Assembly (NCBI GenBank): GCA_038327685.1
Contig: JBBQLH010000156.1
Span: 1-5,677, forward strand
Direction: 5' to 3'
DNA from: DASQFQ01 sp038327685
Lineage (GTDB): Bacteria; Actinomycetota; Thermoleophilia; Solirubrobacterales; Solirubrobacteraceae
DNA length: 5,677 bases
The notes beneath the pieces were generated by a model that ran no database searches, had not been told where the DNA came from, and saw only the letters and a list, made by a program, of their open reading frames with translations. A program made the position numbers and the translations under genes. Within the stretch, counting starts at the first letter, position 1; each line of letters starts with the position of its first letter. This document shows, in pieces, positions 5,357-5,677 of this stretch.

Positions 5357-5389
5357 CCGGCGGGCGGCGCCGAAAGGACCGCCCGTCGG
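5357..5389 (+). terminator. Hairpin terminator of the secreted-protein gene
   Basis: CCGGCGGGCGG (5357-5367) pairs with CCGCCCGTCGG (5379-5389) over 11 positions including one G-U, with an 11-base loop. It begins 18 bases after the stop codon. No U tract follows, as is common for hairpin terminators in GC-rich actinomycetes. Confidence 0.55.
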
Positions 5390-5392
5390 CCA

Positions 5393-5408
5393 GGCCGCCC
5401 GGGCGGCC
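5393..5408. repeat. Perfect 16-base palindrome
   Basis: GGCCGCCCGGGCGGCC is a gapless palindrome placed 3 bases after the terminator-like hairpin. Its left half (5394-5401, GCCGCCCG) can instead pair with CGGGCGGC at 5361-5368 in that hairpin, so the structures compete. It could be a protein binding site or part of a bidirectional transcription end. A 10-base palindrome, GGCGGCCGCC, also lies at 5440-5449. Confidence 0.45.
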
Positions 5409-5428
5409 CGCGATGGTAACCGTCGAGC

Positions 5429-5545
5429 TCAACCGATGGGGCGGCCGCCGATCATCGCTTCCGACTGCTGCTCTTCATGCATGTCGAGCGCCGCGACGAC
5501 CGTGGCCAGGCCCGTGATCGCGCTGTCGCTTTCGCAGCTCCTTAT
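5429..5545 (-). pseudogene. Possible C-terminal gene remnant
   Basis: On the minus strand a short open stretch runs from after a TAG (5548-5546) to a TGA (5431-5429). Its last 34 codons have good third-position G/C bias and a natural-looking composition: SAITGLATVVAALDMHEEQQ, then SEAMIGGRPIG. AAGGAG occurs at 5543-5538, but no start codon lies at a suitable distance. The only ATGs (5482 and 5455) would give 17 residues or fewer. It may be the tail of a decayed gene. Chance is a real alternative, and I do not recognise a family. Confidence 0.25.
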
Positions 5546-5677
5546 CTATGCTCGTCCTCAGCGTCAAGCCGCTGGTCGGGGTGGGGCGTGGGGCTGGTTG
5601 GTGGTGCGGGTCGGGTGCGCGCGGACGCCCAGCCTTATCTCGGTCCACGATCCGGGGTGGCTCCGGGTCGGCGACAT

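Larger units (their letters stand above)
5339..5677. other. Gene-poor right end with palindromes and a G-rich tract
   Basis: Beyond the terminator and palindromes at 5357-5408 and the possible remnant at 5429-5545, no gene is visible. The octamer CCTTATCT occurs twice, at 5540-5547 and 5633-5640. Positions 5578-5615 are strongly G-rich on the plus strand, with GGGG runs at 5578, 5583 and 5590, then GG pairs and two GGG runs. An ATG read on the minus strand from the last base (5677) opens only 37 codons, so I do not call it. Confidence 0.4.

Noticed and set aside
5540..5640. CCTTATCT repeated twice as a direct repeat of a mobile element
   Set aside because: The units are only 8 bases, the 85 bases between them hold no transposase or terminal inverted repeats, and chance repetition is likely.

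Overview
The window is GC-rich chromosomal DNA with strong G/C preference at third codon positions. GTG is used as a start codon alongside ATG, and one candidate promoter is of the TTGAC/TAGGAT type. With the gene families present, this points to an actinomycete-like bacterium. A soil lineage such as Solirubrobacterales is a reasonable guess, but that is inference and no marker gene is present to confirm it.

Layout. Positions 1-119 hold GC-rich hairpins, two of them mutually exclusive. Positions 120-344 (minus) hold the C-terminal part of a small charged protein with no usable start codon, so it looks broken. Positions 345-773 carry no convincing gene but contain a nested stem structure and possible ORF debris. 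Positions 774-3336 (minus) are a compact three-gene unit: PAP2-family phosphatase, then diacylglycerol/lipid kinase, then DUF1206 six-helix membrane protein. The first junction is a 4-base ATGA overlap. The second is an ATGA, or a stop followed closely by a better-placed ATG. Positions 3337-3409 are a short divergent intergenic region with a perfect inverted repeat. Positions 3410-4288 (plus) encode a second, different PAP2 phosphatase. Positions 4289-4776 are gene-poor. Positions 4777-5338 (plus) form a self-contained unit for a small secreted protein, with candidate promoter, near-perfect ribosome binding site, GTG start, signal peptide, four cysteines and a downstream hairpin. Positions 5339-5677 hold palindromes, a possible gene remnant on the minus strand and a G-rich tract.

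How the genes may work together. The operon encodes a membrane phosphatase of the phosphatidate/polyprenyl-diphosphate class and a soluble lipid kinase of the opposite reaction type. A membrane protein of unknown function is coupled to them, and a second phosphatase is divergently transcribed from the same 73-base region. This suggests a local lipid phosphorylation/dephosphorylation module in the membrane or cell envelope. The PAP2-then-kinase order matches the fused PAP2/diacylglycerol kinase proteins known in Actinobacteria. I see no mobile element, CRISPR array, tRNA or rRNA. The most unusual material is the DUF1206 partner, the unassigned secreted protein and the structured gene-free stretches.
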